DNA of 64,000 bases. It comes from JAWLCQ01 sp041687095. Lineage in GTDB: Bacteria; Planctomycetota; Phycisphaerae; SM23-33. The stretch spans positions 1 through 64,000 of the forward strand of contig JAWLCQ010000001.1 in assembly GCA_041687095.1 (NCBI GenBank). Reading direction: 5' to 3'. A program made the position numbers and the translations under genes. Shown in pieces: positions 24,944 through 33,368 of the stretch (positions within the stretch are counted from its first letter, which is position 1; each line of letters starts with the position of its first letter). The notes below the pieces were generated by a model. It worked only from the letters and a program-made list of their open reading frames with translations, was not told where the DNA came from and ran no database searches.

Positions 24944-27900
24944 ATGACCGACGAGCGTAGCTGTCCCGAATGCCGCCGCCCGCTGCCGCCCGGGGCCCCG
25001 CAGGGGCTGTGCCCGGGGTGCCTGCTGCGGCGGGGGCTGGAGACCAACACGGTCGATGCGACCGAGGGCCAATCCCCGCCCCCCGCGTGGGACCCCCCGA
25101 CCGTCGAGCAGTTGGCCCCGCTGTTCCCCGAACTGGACCTGCTGGAACTGATCGGCCGCGGGGGCATGGGCGCCGTCTACAAGGCCCGCCAGCGCGAACT
25201 GGACCGCTTGGTGGCGCTCAAGATCCTCCCCCCGGCCATCGGGCGTCAGGAGAGCTTCGCCCAGCGCTTCGCCCGCGAAGCGCAGGCCATGGCGAGGCTC
25301 AGTCACCCCAACATCGTCACCGTCCACGACTTCGGGCGACGGAGTTGGATGCAGACGCAAGGGCGCCCCTCCGATGTCCCGGGACATCCCCCCGACGCAG
25401 CCGGGGGGCTTGGGGAAACCGAATCCGAGTCCTCGGACGCGCAGGAAGAGCAGTCGGTTCGCGAGTTGCAGCAGGAAGGTTTCGAGGGCGAGCTGTACTT
25501 CTTCGTGATGGAGTACATCGACGGGCTGAGCCTGCGGGGAGTCCTCGATGCGGGCACGGTGAGCCCCCGTGAGGCGCTGGCCATCGTCCCCCAGATCTGC
25601 GACGCCCTCCAGTACGCCCACGACCGCGGGATCGTCCACCGCGACATCAAGCCCGAGAACATCCTCCTCGACCGCGGGGGGCGGGTGAAGATCGCGGATT
25701 TCGGTTTGGCCAGGCTGATCGGGGCCGACGGCGGCGCATCCGTTCGTGGCACGGGCGTCTCGTCCGCGCGTCCCACGGACGTCCCGCTCGATGCGGGGGA
25801 GGCGAGCGGATCGGCGGCGGCATCTGAAGGCCCCGGGCGCAAGGGGGCGCCCGGCGGCCTGGGGGGCGGGGCGACGATCGGGGAGGAGCGCGTCTGTGGG
25901 ACGCCCCGCTACATGGCCCCCGAGCAGTTCGATCGCCCCCGCGAGGTGGACCACCGCGCGGACATCTACTCGCTGGGGGCGGTGTTTTATGAGATGCTCA
26001 CCGGCAGCCTCCCGCAGGGAGCGCCCGGGCAGGTCTTCGAGCCCCCGTCGCACCGCGTGCTCATCGATGTCCGCCTCGACGAGGTTGTCCTCCGCGCCCT
26101 GCACCGCGAACCCTCCCTCCGCTACCAGCACGCCAGCGAGGTCCGCACGCAGGTGGAGACCATCGTCTCGTCGCTCCCCGTGCCCGACGCATCCGGCGGG
26201 CCTCGCGTCCCGGCCGTCCACTCCCCGCCAAGCCCCGCCGGTGCACAGGGAACTCCCTCTCCCCGCCTGTCGATTCTTGCGCTCATCGGCGCCCTGTGGG
26301 CGCCGCTGGCGTTCGCGGTGTTTGTCGGGTTGTATGTGGTGGTGATACCCAGTTCTCCCGCTGGATCGTTCCGCCCGGCCCTGTGGCAAGTGGTGCTGAG
26401 GTTCACCCTCCTCCCGCTGGGGCTCACCGCGCCCTTCGGGACCACGCTCTGCGGGGCGATCGCTCTCGCCCGCATCCGCCACTCCGCCGGACGGCTGTAC
26501 GGGCTGGGGCTCGCCCTGGCCGACGCGCTGCTGTTCCCGCTGCTGCTCCTCGACGCAGGACTCTTCTACGTGACCCTCGACCTCTTCAGTCGTCCCCCCT
26601 TCCGCGCACTGGGCGGGGGGTGGGGAGGCGTCGGTCTGCTCGTGGCGGTCGCCCTCTGCGCGATCGTCGACATCCTGATCGTCCGGTGGGCCTGGCGGGC
26701 GGTGAAGCGGCCGACGACGATCCAGGACCCCCGCGGGAACTCCCTTCCTTCGCAAGGCCGCTTGCACGGGACCGACGATGGTGAGGGTAGGCGCCCCGGT
26801 ACGCACGTGGGCTTCGCATGGAACAACTGGCAGCGGAACTGGTACTGGCCCATCGTGGGCGTCCGCGACGGGCGGAAGGTCATCCACTGGCCGGGTGTGC
26901 TCGCCACCGCGGCCATCCTCGCCGTCCTCATCGCCGCCGGGATGCTCCTGTTCGACCTGATCCTGCACCGACTCACGGGCGTCTCGCTCCTGGGCTACCG
27001 CCTGCTGGCGATCGTCGCCCTGGGCACCGCGGCCATCCTGTTCTTCTCGATTCGTCGTGGGCTTCGCCTGCCGCCCGAGCGCCTCGCTGCGCTCGACCGC
27101 CCCCGGCGGCAATGGGGCAAGTACGTCGTGGGGCTGCTGGTCGCGCTCGCGCTCGCGCTGGTCGTGCGGACGTTCGTGATCGGGGCGTTTATCGCCAAGA
27201 CCCCCGCCGTCGCCCCCGAGATCCCCGCGGGCAGCCGCGTATACGTCCTCAAGCTCGACCGTACGTTCTCCCCGGGCGACATCATCGTCTACTACAACAA
27301 CCAGGATCAGCCCCTGCTTGGTCGCGTCACCCGCAACGGACCCGACGCGGGCAAGGTGCACATCGAGCGCTACGGCCTGCCGGAGGAGGTCCCGGTGTCC
27401 GCTGTCGTGGGGCGCGTGTTCTTCCACACCCGCAGCTCGCGCCCCAGCCAACCCGTCGCCCCGGCGGCGGTGCTGTACGGGCCCATCCAAGTGGCGACGC
27501 TCAAGTCACCTCAGGTGGACCGCTCGGCCGCCTACATCGACCTCGACACCCATCGCATCGTCCCGCTGCCCGAGGACATCGATCCCAGCGACCAGCCGAC
27601 CCTGTGGCAGTGGGCGAGGGACAACGGCGTCGACGCCGTCGCCGACACCTCCCAGAGCATCCGCGGGCTGCTGGGATTCGACCTCACCGTCGCCAAGATC
27701 GCGGACGAGGACTGGGACAGGGTGTGGAACGACCCCAAGAGCACGCTCGTCCAGCGGGCCATCGCCGCGGCGACGTTCAGGGACTCCAAGTTGCCTCCTG
27801 GCCCATACGCGCAGTCCGTCATCTCCGCCAACGTGGTCTCGGTGGGGCGCGTGAGTTCGACGTTCGCCTTCGAAACGCGTGAGGGCGGATGGGGCATCCT

Positions 27901-28027
27901 CCAGCTCACGCAGATCAAAGACGAGCCCAGCGGATTCATCACCTTCCGCTGCCGAATCGCTCCCGCACCGCAGGCTTCGACGACGTCCGCAACCGAGCCC
28001 GATCCCGCAAGCCGCCCGGGCCCATGA
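24944..28027 (+). CDS. Ser/Thr protein kinase fused to a degenerate signal-peptidase I (S26) fold
   Basis: A 1027-residue membrane kinase. Order: zinc ribbon (Cys7, Cys10, Cys23, Cys26); kinase domain about 64-415 with GRGGMG at 71-76, Lys93, HRDIKPEN around Asp234 and DFG at 252-254; several membrane segments (about 440-590 and 655-705); then a hydrophobic segment and an S26-like fold (about 720-830) with SPGDIIVYYN as box C. By alignment the S26 serine is Ala755 and the general-base lysine is Gly793, so it should not be a peptidase. Two repeat-encoded inserts (about 131-183 and 261-315) interrupt the kinase domain. The last 200 residues are unassigned. It probably senses and controls the adjoining ECF factor. 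Confidence 0.85.
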   Translation: MTDERSCPECRRPLPPGAPQGLCPGCLLRRGLETNTVDATEGQSPPPAWDPPTVEQLAPLFPELDLLELIGRGGMGAVYKARQRELDRLVALKILPPAIGRQESFAQRFAREAQAMARLSHPNIVTVHDFGRRSWMQTQGRPSDVPGHPPDAAGGLGETESESSDAQEEQSVRELQQEGFEGELYFFVMEYIDGLSLRGVLDAGTVSPREALAIVPQICDALQYAHDRGIVHRDIKPENILLDRGGRVKIADFGLARLIGADGGASVRGTGVSSARPTDVPLDAGEASGSAAASEGPGRKGAPGGLGGGATIGEERVCGTPRYMAPEQFDRPREVDHRADIYSLGAVFYEMLTGSLPQGAPGQVFEPPSHRVLIDVRLDEVVLRALHREPSLRYQHASEVRTQVETIVSSLPVPDASGGPRVPAVHSPPSPAGAQGTPSPRLSILALIGALWAPLAFAVFVGLYVVVIPSSPAGSFRPALWQVVLRFTLLPLGLTAPFGTTLCGAIALARIRHSAGRLYGLGLALADALLFPLLLLDAGLFYVTLDLFSRPPFRALGGGWGGVGLLVAVALCAIVDILIVRWAWRAVKRPTTIQDPRGNSLPSQGRLHGTDDGEGRRPGTHVGFAWNNWQRNWYWPIVGVRDGRKVIHWPGVLATAAILAVLIAAGMLLFDLILHRLTGVSLLGYRLLAIVALGTAAILFFSIRRGLRLPPERLAALDRPRRQWGKYVVGLLVALALALVVRTFVIGAFIAKTPAVAPEIPAGSRVYVLKLDRTFSPGDIIVYYNNQDQPLLGRVTRNGPDAGKVHIERYGLPEEVPVSAVVGRVFFHTRSSRPSQPVAPAAVLYGPIQVATLKSPQVDRSAAYIDLDTHRIVPLPEDIDPSDQPTLWQWARDNGVDAVADTSQSIRGLLGFDLTVAKIADEDWDRVWNDPKSTLVQRAIAAATFRDSKLPPGPYAQSVISANVVSVGRVSSTFAFETREGGWGILQLTQIKDEPSGFITFRCRIAPAPQASTTSATEPDPASRPGP
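25375..25850. repeat. two dispersed-repeat copies in frame within the kinase gene
   Basis: 25385-25420 (CCCCCCGACGCAGCCGGGG and following) matches the CCCACCGACGCAGTCGGTGGG hairpin family found at 16985. The 17 bases GTGGCACGGGCGTCTCG at 25746-25762 are identical to the hairpin arm at 56617-56633. Both are translated, giving kinase-domain inserts between beta4/beta5 and in the activation-loop region. Confidence 0.6.
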
Positions 28028-28134
28028 CGTGGACTTGCGGTGAGGACAGGTTCCTCTCGACTTGGCCCTTCCTCTCTGGTAGTGTGCTAAGCTCCGGTTA
28101 AGAGAGTCGCGCGTCTCCCGCAAGAGGAAGATCC

Positions 28135-28791
28135 ATGTTGCAAGGTAGTGCATCCCCACGACTGTCGCTACGGCAGCAGTTGACGTGGTGGCCGATGGCG
28201 ATCCAGCCCGTCGCCCTCGTCGCCTGCATCGTCTACAGCCGCATCGACCCCGCCTTCTTCTACAAGCTGCAGAACCTCCTCGAAGTCCCCGCGCCGTTCC
28301 TGATCGGGCTGGCGGCCTTGCTGTACCTGGGACGGTCCATCGCGCAGCGCAATCTGCTGTTTGCGCTGCTGGGGGTGATGGCGGCGGTGATGACGCTGCG
28401 GGAGATCCACGACCTGCCCGGGCTGGGGATCATGAAGCGGATCATCTACATCGCCCCCTGCGTGCTGGCGGGAATCGCCGTCCTCTGCCGCGTCCGCATC
28501 AAGCGCGAGCTGGGGGGCGACCCCCGGCACACCTCATGGGTGCTGGCGATGATGGCGGCGTACCTGCTGGCGGTGCTGGTGGGGCGGCGGGCGTTCCGGA
28601 TCGTCCCGGGCGAGCATGAGATCCACCGTTCCCTCGAGGAGTGCGCCGAGACCGTCGCCCACCTCATGTTCCTGACGGCGAACCTGGTGGCGTCATGGCG
28701 CTCGGCCCGGCGGGACGCCTCCGCGCAGGCGGCCGACCGGCCCGCCGCCCACACCCAGCCCGCTCCCGAGGCCGAGCGCGCGAACGTCTAG
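28135..28791 (+). CDS. polytopic membrane protein, function unknown
   Basis: A 218-residue protein with about five or six hydrophobic segments (for example AIQPVALVACIVYS, FLIGLAALLYLG, LLFALLGVMAAVMTL, IIYIAPCVLAGIAVLC, WVLAMMAAYLLAVLVG and HLMFLTANLVAS) and a short polar tail rich in Ala, Arg and Pro. The conserved-looking polar motif HRSLEECAETVAHL lies between the last two spans. AGAGGAAG five bases before the ATG supports the start. It follows the kinase by 107 bp and may have its own promoter. I do not recognise the family. Confidence 0.72.
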   Translation: MLQGSASPRLSLRQQLTWWPMAIQPVALVACIVYSRIDPAFFYKLQNLLEVPAPFLIGLAALLYLGRSIAQRNLLFALLGVMAAVMTLREIHDLPGLGIMKRIIYIAPCVLAGIAVLCRVRIKRELGGDPRHTSWVLAMMAAYLLAVLVGRRAFRIVPGEHEIHRSLEECAETVAHLMFLTANLVASWRSARRDASAQAADRPAAHTQPAPEAERANV

Positions 28792-29138
28792 ACGGGGGGA
28801 CCCGCACACCTTCCCTCGGGTGTTCTCGCGCACATGGGAAGGGTTTCCCACAGTTCCGAAACCGGAAATCTTGGCGGGTGTCGGGGTAGGGGATTCTCCT
28901 TAGTGCTGTTCCCGTATGGAGTAAGGTGAAGTTTTTGTCCGGTTTTTCCTTGTCCGGTGGGGGATCCCGTGGTAGAGTACCGCAGTGAATGGATCGGACC
29001 GGGGAGGACGGCATTTCGGTTCACGGGTCTGATCGTGCGGTGTTTCATGTCGCCGGTGACCGGTCTTGGGTGCATGCCGCGCGGGTACTCTGCGCGGTGC
29101 GATCAGGCAAGGCTGCGAGGGCAGTGGAGAGTGGTGGT
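28792..29138. other. intergenic region: possible terminator and long leader of the cold-shock gene
   Basis: A 347-bp gap of lower GC than its surroundings. An imperfect stem ACCTTCCC/GGGAAGGGT (28808-28844) followed by TTT could end the upstream transcript. The rest holds the promoter at 28950-28978 and a leader of about 150 bases before the cold-shock gene. No open frame here looks real. Confidence 0.5.
28950..28978 (+). promoter_or_regulatory. promoter of the cold-shock gene
   Basis: TTGTCC, 17 bp, TAGAGT. A second TTGTCC begins at 28935, 15 bp upstream. The predicted transcript has about 150 untranslated bases, like cspA-type mRNAs whose leaders act as temperature-sensitive structures. 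Confidence 0.65.
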
Positions 29139-29384
29139 ATGACCAAGGGCACCGTCAAGTGGTTCAACAATGCCAAGGGGTTCGGGTTCCTGCGCACCGA
29201 GGAGACGGCGGACGATATCTTCGTTCACCATACCGCCATCGAGTGCGACGGCTACCGGACCCTGAAGCAGGGCGAGCCGGTGGAATTCGATCTGGTGACG
29301 GGGCCGAAGGGCCTGAAGGCCGAACACGTGATCCGCCAGATGCAGGCGGCGCACGCGGCGGCGCAGCAGCAGGCTCCGGCGTAG
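29139..29384 (+). CDS. CspA-type cold-shock protein
   Basis: An 81-residue single-stranded nucleic-acid-binding protein. MTKGTVKWFNNAKGFGFLRT contains the RNP1 motif KGFGFL, and DIFVHHTAIE is RNP2. The core 67 residues are the OB-fold domain; the tail is an Ala/Gln-rich extension of about 14 residues not found in E. coli CspA. Such proteins melt RNA structure and act as RNA chaperones in the cytoplasm. The reading frame extends upstream in frame but ATG 29139 is the family start. It is convergent with the PLD-like gene. Confidence 0.96.
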   Translation: MTKGTVKWFNNAKGFGFLRTEETADDIFVHHTAIECDGYRTLKQGEPVEFDLVTGPKGLKAEHVIRQMQAAHAAAQQQAPA

Positions 29385-29471
29385 GCGCCCCGAGCGGCGG
29401 CAGCGGCTCGGAAGGCGTCCGCCCCCGAATGGGAAGGCGGCCGGGCGGGCGGGACGGCCGTGGCGGTTCCG

Positions 29472-30176
29472 CTACGCGTTCTCCGCGTGCAGTGGCAGGA
29501 ACTGGGCCCACAGCGCCTCGAAGGACGCGGTGAACGCGCCTGCCAGGTTCGCGTCCTCGCACAGCAGGATATTCTCCTGGTTGTACTCGGCGGCGCGGCG
29601 GGTCCAGTTGTAGCTGCCCGTCAGCACCTTGCCGGCGTCGAACACGGCGAACTTGTGGTGCATGTGGTACTCGGCGGAGTCGGTCCGCACGGGGATCCCC
29701 GCGCGAATGAACCGATCGATGTCGCTCCCCCGGGCTTGCGCCTTCTGATCGTCGGTGATGATCCGCACCGCCACCCCCCGCCGGTGCGCCTCCAGAATCG
29801 CCGTCGCGATCACATCGTGCGTGATGGAGAACACGCACACGTCGACGGTCCGATGGGCGGCCTGGAAGAGCCCGACGATGGTGGCGGCGCAGTCGTGCTC
29901 GGGGGCGAAGCGGGCCTGGAGCATCGGCCCCGCCGCCGGGGCGGGCAGCGCCGCCCACACCGCCTTCACCACCCCTTCCAGCCAGTCCGCCACCGCCCGG
30001 TCCTCCACGCACAGCCGCTGCCGCGCCACGTCAAACGCCTGCGCCTGCAGCCACAGGGCCTTCTGGGCGTTGAGTTCCGCCTCGCGCAGCATCTGCCCCA
30101 GCACCCGCTTCTCGCCGCGCGACAGGCAGTGGTCGTCCAGCGTGCGATTCAGAATCTCGTCCAGACCCTCGATCAT
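29472..30176 (-). CDS. phospholipase D-like (HKD) protein
   Basis: A 234-residue protein with one HKD motif, HHKFAVFD (about 196-203), followed by TGSYNWTRRA. This is the single-HKD arrangement of Nuc/PLD6-type nucleases and phosphodiesterases, which act as dimers. VDVCVFSITHDVIATAILEA is the conserved beta-strand and helix before it. The N-terminal 85 residues form a helical extension, probably for dimerisation or targeting. ATG 30176 has AAAGGAGG seven bases upstream; a longer frame is not supported. No signal peptide is visible, so it is probably cytoplasmic. Whether the substrate is nucleic acid or lipid cannot be told. Confidence 0.85.
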   Translation of the reverse strand: MIEGLDEILNRTLDDHCLSRGEKRVLGQMLREAELNAQKALWLQAQAFDVARQRLCVEDRAVADWLEGVVKAVWAALPAPAAGPMLQARFAPEHDCAATIVGLFQAAHRTVDVCVFSITHDVIATAILEAHRRGVAVRIITDDQKAQARGSDIDRFIRAGIPVRTDSAEYHMHHKFAVFDAGKVLTGSYNWTRRAAEYNQENILLCEDANLAGAFTASFEALWAQFLPLHAENA

Positions 30177-30252
30177 GCTCGCGCCTCCTTTGCCGTGCGC
30201 CCTCAAGACGTCCCTGCGGGAGGCACTCCGCTCCCCCCGGCCCTGTGGGGTT

Positions 30253-31419
30253 CTACCGGTCCGCCTCCAGCAGGTGAAGGATCTCTTGTACAACGATCTG
30301 GCTCGAGGGTCGACGGAGTTCTCGCACCGACCGGGACATGGCGTGCAGACGGGAGGGGTCGGCGAGGAGGGCGGCGACGGTCGAGGCGGTCTGGCGGACG
30401 GAGTGGGTGATGATGGCCGCGTTATGGCTTTCCGCCCAGCGCGCGTTGCCTCGCTCCTGCCCCGGGATGGGGCGGGGCAGGACCATGGGGGTTCCGCGGG
30501 CGAGGCACTCGGAGACGGTCATGCCTCCGGGCTTGGTGATCATGAGGGCGGCGAGTTCGGCGAGTTCGTGGAGGCGGTCGGTGAAGGGGACGGGCTTGAG
30601 GGAACCGGCGGCGGCCTCGGGGAGGCGGGCGAGGCATCCGAGGAGCCGCTTGTTGCGCCCGGCGAGGACGGCGACGAGGGCGTGGGGGTGCTCGCGCAGG
30701 ACCCGCCGGGCGGTGGGGACCACCGGGCCGCACGTGAACTCCGTCCCGCCCGACAGCAGGACGAGCGGGCGGTCGGCGGGCAGGTCCCAGCGGGCGCGAG
30801 CCTCGTCACGATCGACCGGGGCGAGCCATTTGCCCGCGATGGGGATCCCGCTGACCGTCACCCGCTCGGGGGGGATCCCCCACGTCCGCAGGTGCTCGCG
30901 GGCCTCTTCGCAGGGAACGCACCAGCGAGCGACGTCCTCGCAGTGCCACCAGCGGTGGACGTCGAAATCGGTGACCACGACCATCTGCGGACAGCGGAGG
31001 CGTCCCTGGCGGATGAGCCGGCGGACCACGGGCGGGGCGAGGAAGTGCGTGTGGACGATCAGGTCGTAGTCCCGCTGCAGCAGCCACTGCTCGAACGCGC
31101 GGAGGCGGCGGGCCTCGAAGGCGAGCCTGACCCGCTCCATCCGCCCCCGCCGCGGCGCGTCGGGCCGGTTGCTGTACCAGTGGCCCAGCCCGTACAGCCA
31201 GGGCACGCGGGTGACGGTGAGTTCGTACCCGCCGCGGTAGACCAGGCGGTACCAGCGGGAGAGGTGGTCGAGGATATCAATGTGCTCGACCTCGGCGCGG
31301 GGGTGCTGGCGGTGCAACTCCTCGACGACGGCCTTGGCGGCATGGGTGTGACCGGCGCCCACGTGGGCGGAGATCACCAGGACGCGGGGCGGACGCGACG
31401 GCGCCTCGGAACCGTTCAT
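30253..31419 (-). CDS. MGDG-synthase-like glycosyltransferase (family 28 type)
   Basis: A 388-residue GT-B glycosyltransferase resembling monogalactosyl/diglucosyl diacylglycerol synthases. The N-terminus VLVISAHVGAGHTHAAKAVV is the diagnostic GxGH loop of the MGDG synthase domain. The C-terminal half carries LVLLSGGTEF and MITKPGGMTVSECLARGTPM, the nucleotide-sugar site of the family 28 C-terminal domain. It probably glycosylates a membrane lipid at the cytoplasmic face. The gene overlaps the preceding membrane-protein gene by four bases (ATGA), so the products are coupled. Donor and acceptor are not known. Confidence 0.85.
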   Translation of the reverse strand: MNGSEAPSRPPRVLVISAHVGAGHTHAAKAVVEELHRQHPRAEVEHIDILDHLSRWYRLVYRGGYELTVTRVPWLYGLGHWYSNRPDAPRRGRMERVRLAFEARRLRAFEQWLLQRDYDLIVHTHFLAPPVVRRLIRQGRLRCPQMVVVTDFDVHRWWHCEDVARWCVPCEEAREHLRTWGIPPERVTVSGIPIAGKWLAPVDRDEARARWDLPADRPLVLLSGGTEFTCGPVVPTARRVLREHPHALVAVLAGRNKRLLGCLARLPEAAAGSLKPVPFTDRLHELAELAALMITKPGGMTVSECLARGTPMVLPRPIPGQERGNARWAESHNAAIITHSVRQTASTVAALLADPSRLHAMSRSVRELRRPSSQIVVQEILHLLEADR

Positions 31420-33152
31420 GGGGAGGGGTCCCGGGAGGGCGGGGGCAACTGGAGCAGCCGCCGGGCCGCCAAGGCGCTGAACGGGTTGGGCGGGGCGGCG
31501 TGGACCAGCCCGAAGTGCTCCCCGGGACTGCGTACCTCCTCCACGCCCTCGACGGTCTGCCGCTGCAGCGCCAGCAGGCCGAGTTCGAAGTTGGCCTGCA
31601 CGGCCGCGTCGAGGTCGCTCCGCTGTCGGGCGAGGAGGGCGAGCTGGGTGGCGCGGCGGTGGGGGTCGGGGTCGGCGAGGGCGTAGGCGACCTTGAGGTT
31701 GCCGGCGAGGGGGGTATTCTCGTGACGGGCGGCGAGGTCGTCGAGGCGGCGGAGGTAGGCGGGGCGGTCGAAGGCGAGGGGGTGGGTCTGGAGGAGTTCG
31801 GCGAGGGCGGCGGCGGCGGGGGGGCTGTCGTGTACGTCGTTCTCGCGAACGAGCCACAGCAGCCGCTCCGCCTGGAACAGGGCCTGCTCGTAGTAGGGGC
31901 GGGAGGGGATGGCGTCGTGGTCGTCGAAGACTTGCGGGGGGGCGGTGCGGGAGTGTTGCAGCAGGGCGCGGAGGGTATCGACGGCCGACAGGAGCAACTG
32001 CTCCCCGGTCTCGCAGTCGCCCGCCCGCAGGGCCAGTTCCCCCGCTCGCCGGCCCGCCAGGCCCGCGTGCGGGCCCCCGGGATAGTCCCGCAGCAGCGCC
32101 TCCCAGCGTGGGCGGGACTCGGGGGGGGCGAGGGCGGCGGTGCAGCGGACGGTTCCGGCGGCGTAGGCGGGTTCGTGGAGGCGGAGGGAGGCGCACTGCG
32201 CGGACAGCCAGGTGATCTCGGCGGAGCGGCGGGAGCGGGGGTGGCGGTGGAGGAACTGCTCGCACTGGTCGACGAGTTCGCGGCGGCGGCGGTCGAGGTC
32301 GTCGCGGGCGCGTTCGCGGAGGGCGCTGCCGCTGAGGCCCTCTGCCCCCGCTCGCGTCCGCCACTCCTCCAGCGGCAGGGGGGCGAAGATCTCCTCGTCG
32401 GCGTGGATTTGGGCGACGATGCGGCGGTACTCGAGTTCGACCGTCCCCACGTGCCCGTAGAAGATTGCCCCGGCGGGGATGGGCAGGACGAGCAGCAGCG
32501 GCCAGACCGCCGCGTAGTGCCATCGCAGCCACCGCCCCAGGCGGAGCACCATTGCCGCCACGATCACCGCGAGGACCACGGCGAGCACCAGCGGGGCCCG
32601 CAGGGCCCATCGCTGGATGGGCAGGACGGTTTCGGCCAGCGACCCGGCGAGGACGGACAGGTACAGGTATCCGGCGGCGACCAGGAGCCCGAGCAGGACG
32701 GCGAGGAACGGGGCGTCATGGCGGAGCGGCGTGCGGGCGGCGAGGACGCAGGCGAAGATCAGCGAGAGGCTCAGCAGCGGCCAATGCCCCAGCACGCCCA
32801 CCGTCACCGCCAGCCCCACCCCCCAAGCCAGGCGGTGCATGACGGCAACGAGGATGGGCGTTCCGATCATGCTCGCCAGGAGGATGGCGTGGGCGACGAT
32901 CAGCCAGGGGTAGGCCAGGACGCTCAGGGGGGCGAGGAACCCCTCGTCCACGGGGGTCCCGAGTTCGCCGGCGTAGGTGGACAGGGCGAAGTCGAACCAC
33001 TGGCCGGTGGCGAGGTAGCGCTCGAAGACGGCGGCGGCGGCGACGGCCAACCACACCGGCAGCGGGTAGACCCAGGCGCGCCAGCCCCCGACGGCCTGCT
33101 GCAGGCGGGCGGGTCGCATGTTTTCACTGCCGTCTCTGGCCATTCGCTCCAT
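31416..33152 (-). CDS. polytopic membrane protein with C-terminal helical domain, function unknown
   Basis: A 578-residue protein. The N-terminal 230 residues hold about six membrane spans (for example VWLAVAAAAVFERYL, SVLAYPWLIVAHAILLASMI, LLSLSLIFACVLAA, LAVLLGLLVAAGYLYL, APLVLAVVLAVIVAAMVL and VWPLLLVLPIPAGAIFYG). The remainder is a soluble, Arg/Leu-rich helical domain resembling TPR-like arrays without clear consensus. ATG 33152 follows the promoter at 33211-33240; ATG 33143 or 33119 are alternatives because no strong ribosome site is seen. Translational coupling to the lipid glycosyltransferase suggests a shared membrane-lipid or polymer pathway (inference). Confidence 0.7.
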   Translation of the reverse strand: MERMARDGSENMRPARLQQAVGGWRAWVYPLPVWLAVAAAAVFERYLATGQWFDFALSTYAGELGTPVDEGFLAPLSVLAYPWLIVAHAILLASMIGTPILVAVMHRLAWGVGLAVTVGVLGHWPLLSLSLIFACVLAARTPLRHDAPFLAVLLGLLVAAGYLYLSVLAGSLAETVLPIQRWALRAPLVLAVVLAVIVAAMVLRLGRWLRWHYAAVWPLLLVLPIPAGAIFYGHVGTVELEYRRIVAQIHADEEIFAPLPLEEWRTRAGAEGLSGSALRERARDDLDRRRRELVDQCEQFLHRHPRSRRSAEITWLSAQCASLRLHEPAYAAGTVRCTAALAPPESRPRWEALLRDYPGGPHAGLAGRRAGELALRAGDCETGEQLLLSAVDTLRALLQHSRTAPPQVFDDHDAIPSRPYYEQALFQAERLLWLVRENDVHDSPPAAAALAELLQTHPLAFDRPAYLRRLDDLAARHENTPLAGNLKVAYALADPDPHRRATQLALLARQRSDLDAAVQANFELGLLALQRQTVEGVEEVRSPGEHFGLVHAAPPNPFSALAARRLLQLPPPSRDPSP

Positions 33153-33210
33153 CCGTATGCCCGATGGCGACTCGCACGAGCGGACCCGCACGGGGCGCTG
33201 CCGTGCCTCC

Positions 33211-33240
33211 ATCCTACGGGACGGACGGGGGTTGGGGCAA
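33211..33240 (-). promoter_or_regulatory. promoter of the membrane protein/glycosyltransferase operon
   Basis: Minus strand TTGCCC, 18 bp, TAGGAT, with a leader of about 50 bases to ATG 33152. It is divergent from the thymidylate synthase promoter. Confidence 0.6.
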
Positions 33241-33302
33241 TGACAGACGCCAGGGGACCGCGTGCGAAGGGCGCCCGTCCCGCCCCGCCGCGCCCTGCCG
33301 CC

Positions 33303-33331
33303 TTGACCTGTCGCCGTCCGCCCCGTATGAA
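33303..33331 (+). promoter_or_regulatory. promoter of the thymidylate synthase gene
   Basis: TTGACC, 17 bp, TATGAA. The in-frame ATG at 33327 lies inside the -10 box, which rules it out as start and supports GTG 33369. Confidence 0.7.
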
Positions 33332-33368
33332 GGAGGGAAATCGCCCCCAGGGCAAGGAGGCCGCGCCA

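Noticed and set aside
27100..27440. Active signal peptidase I
   Set aside because: The fold boxes align but Ser and Lys positions are Ala755 and Gly793, so it is described as degenerate.
29385..29471. Rho-independent terminator after the cold-shock gene
   Set aside because: CCGAGC/GCTCGG can pair, but the stem is only six bp with a ten-base loop and no T-run follows.
32153..33240. Plus-strand coding upstream of the thymidylate synthase (902-codon frame)
   Set aside because: It is antisense to the membrane protein gene, and the -10 box at 33326 and Shine-Dalgarno at 33354 place the true start at 33369.
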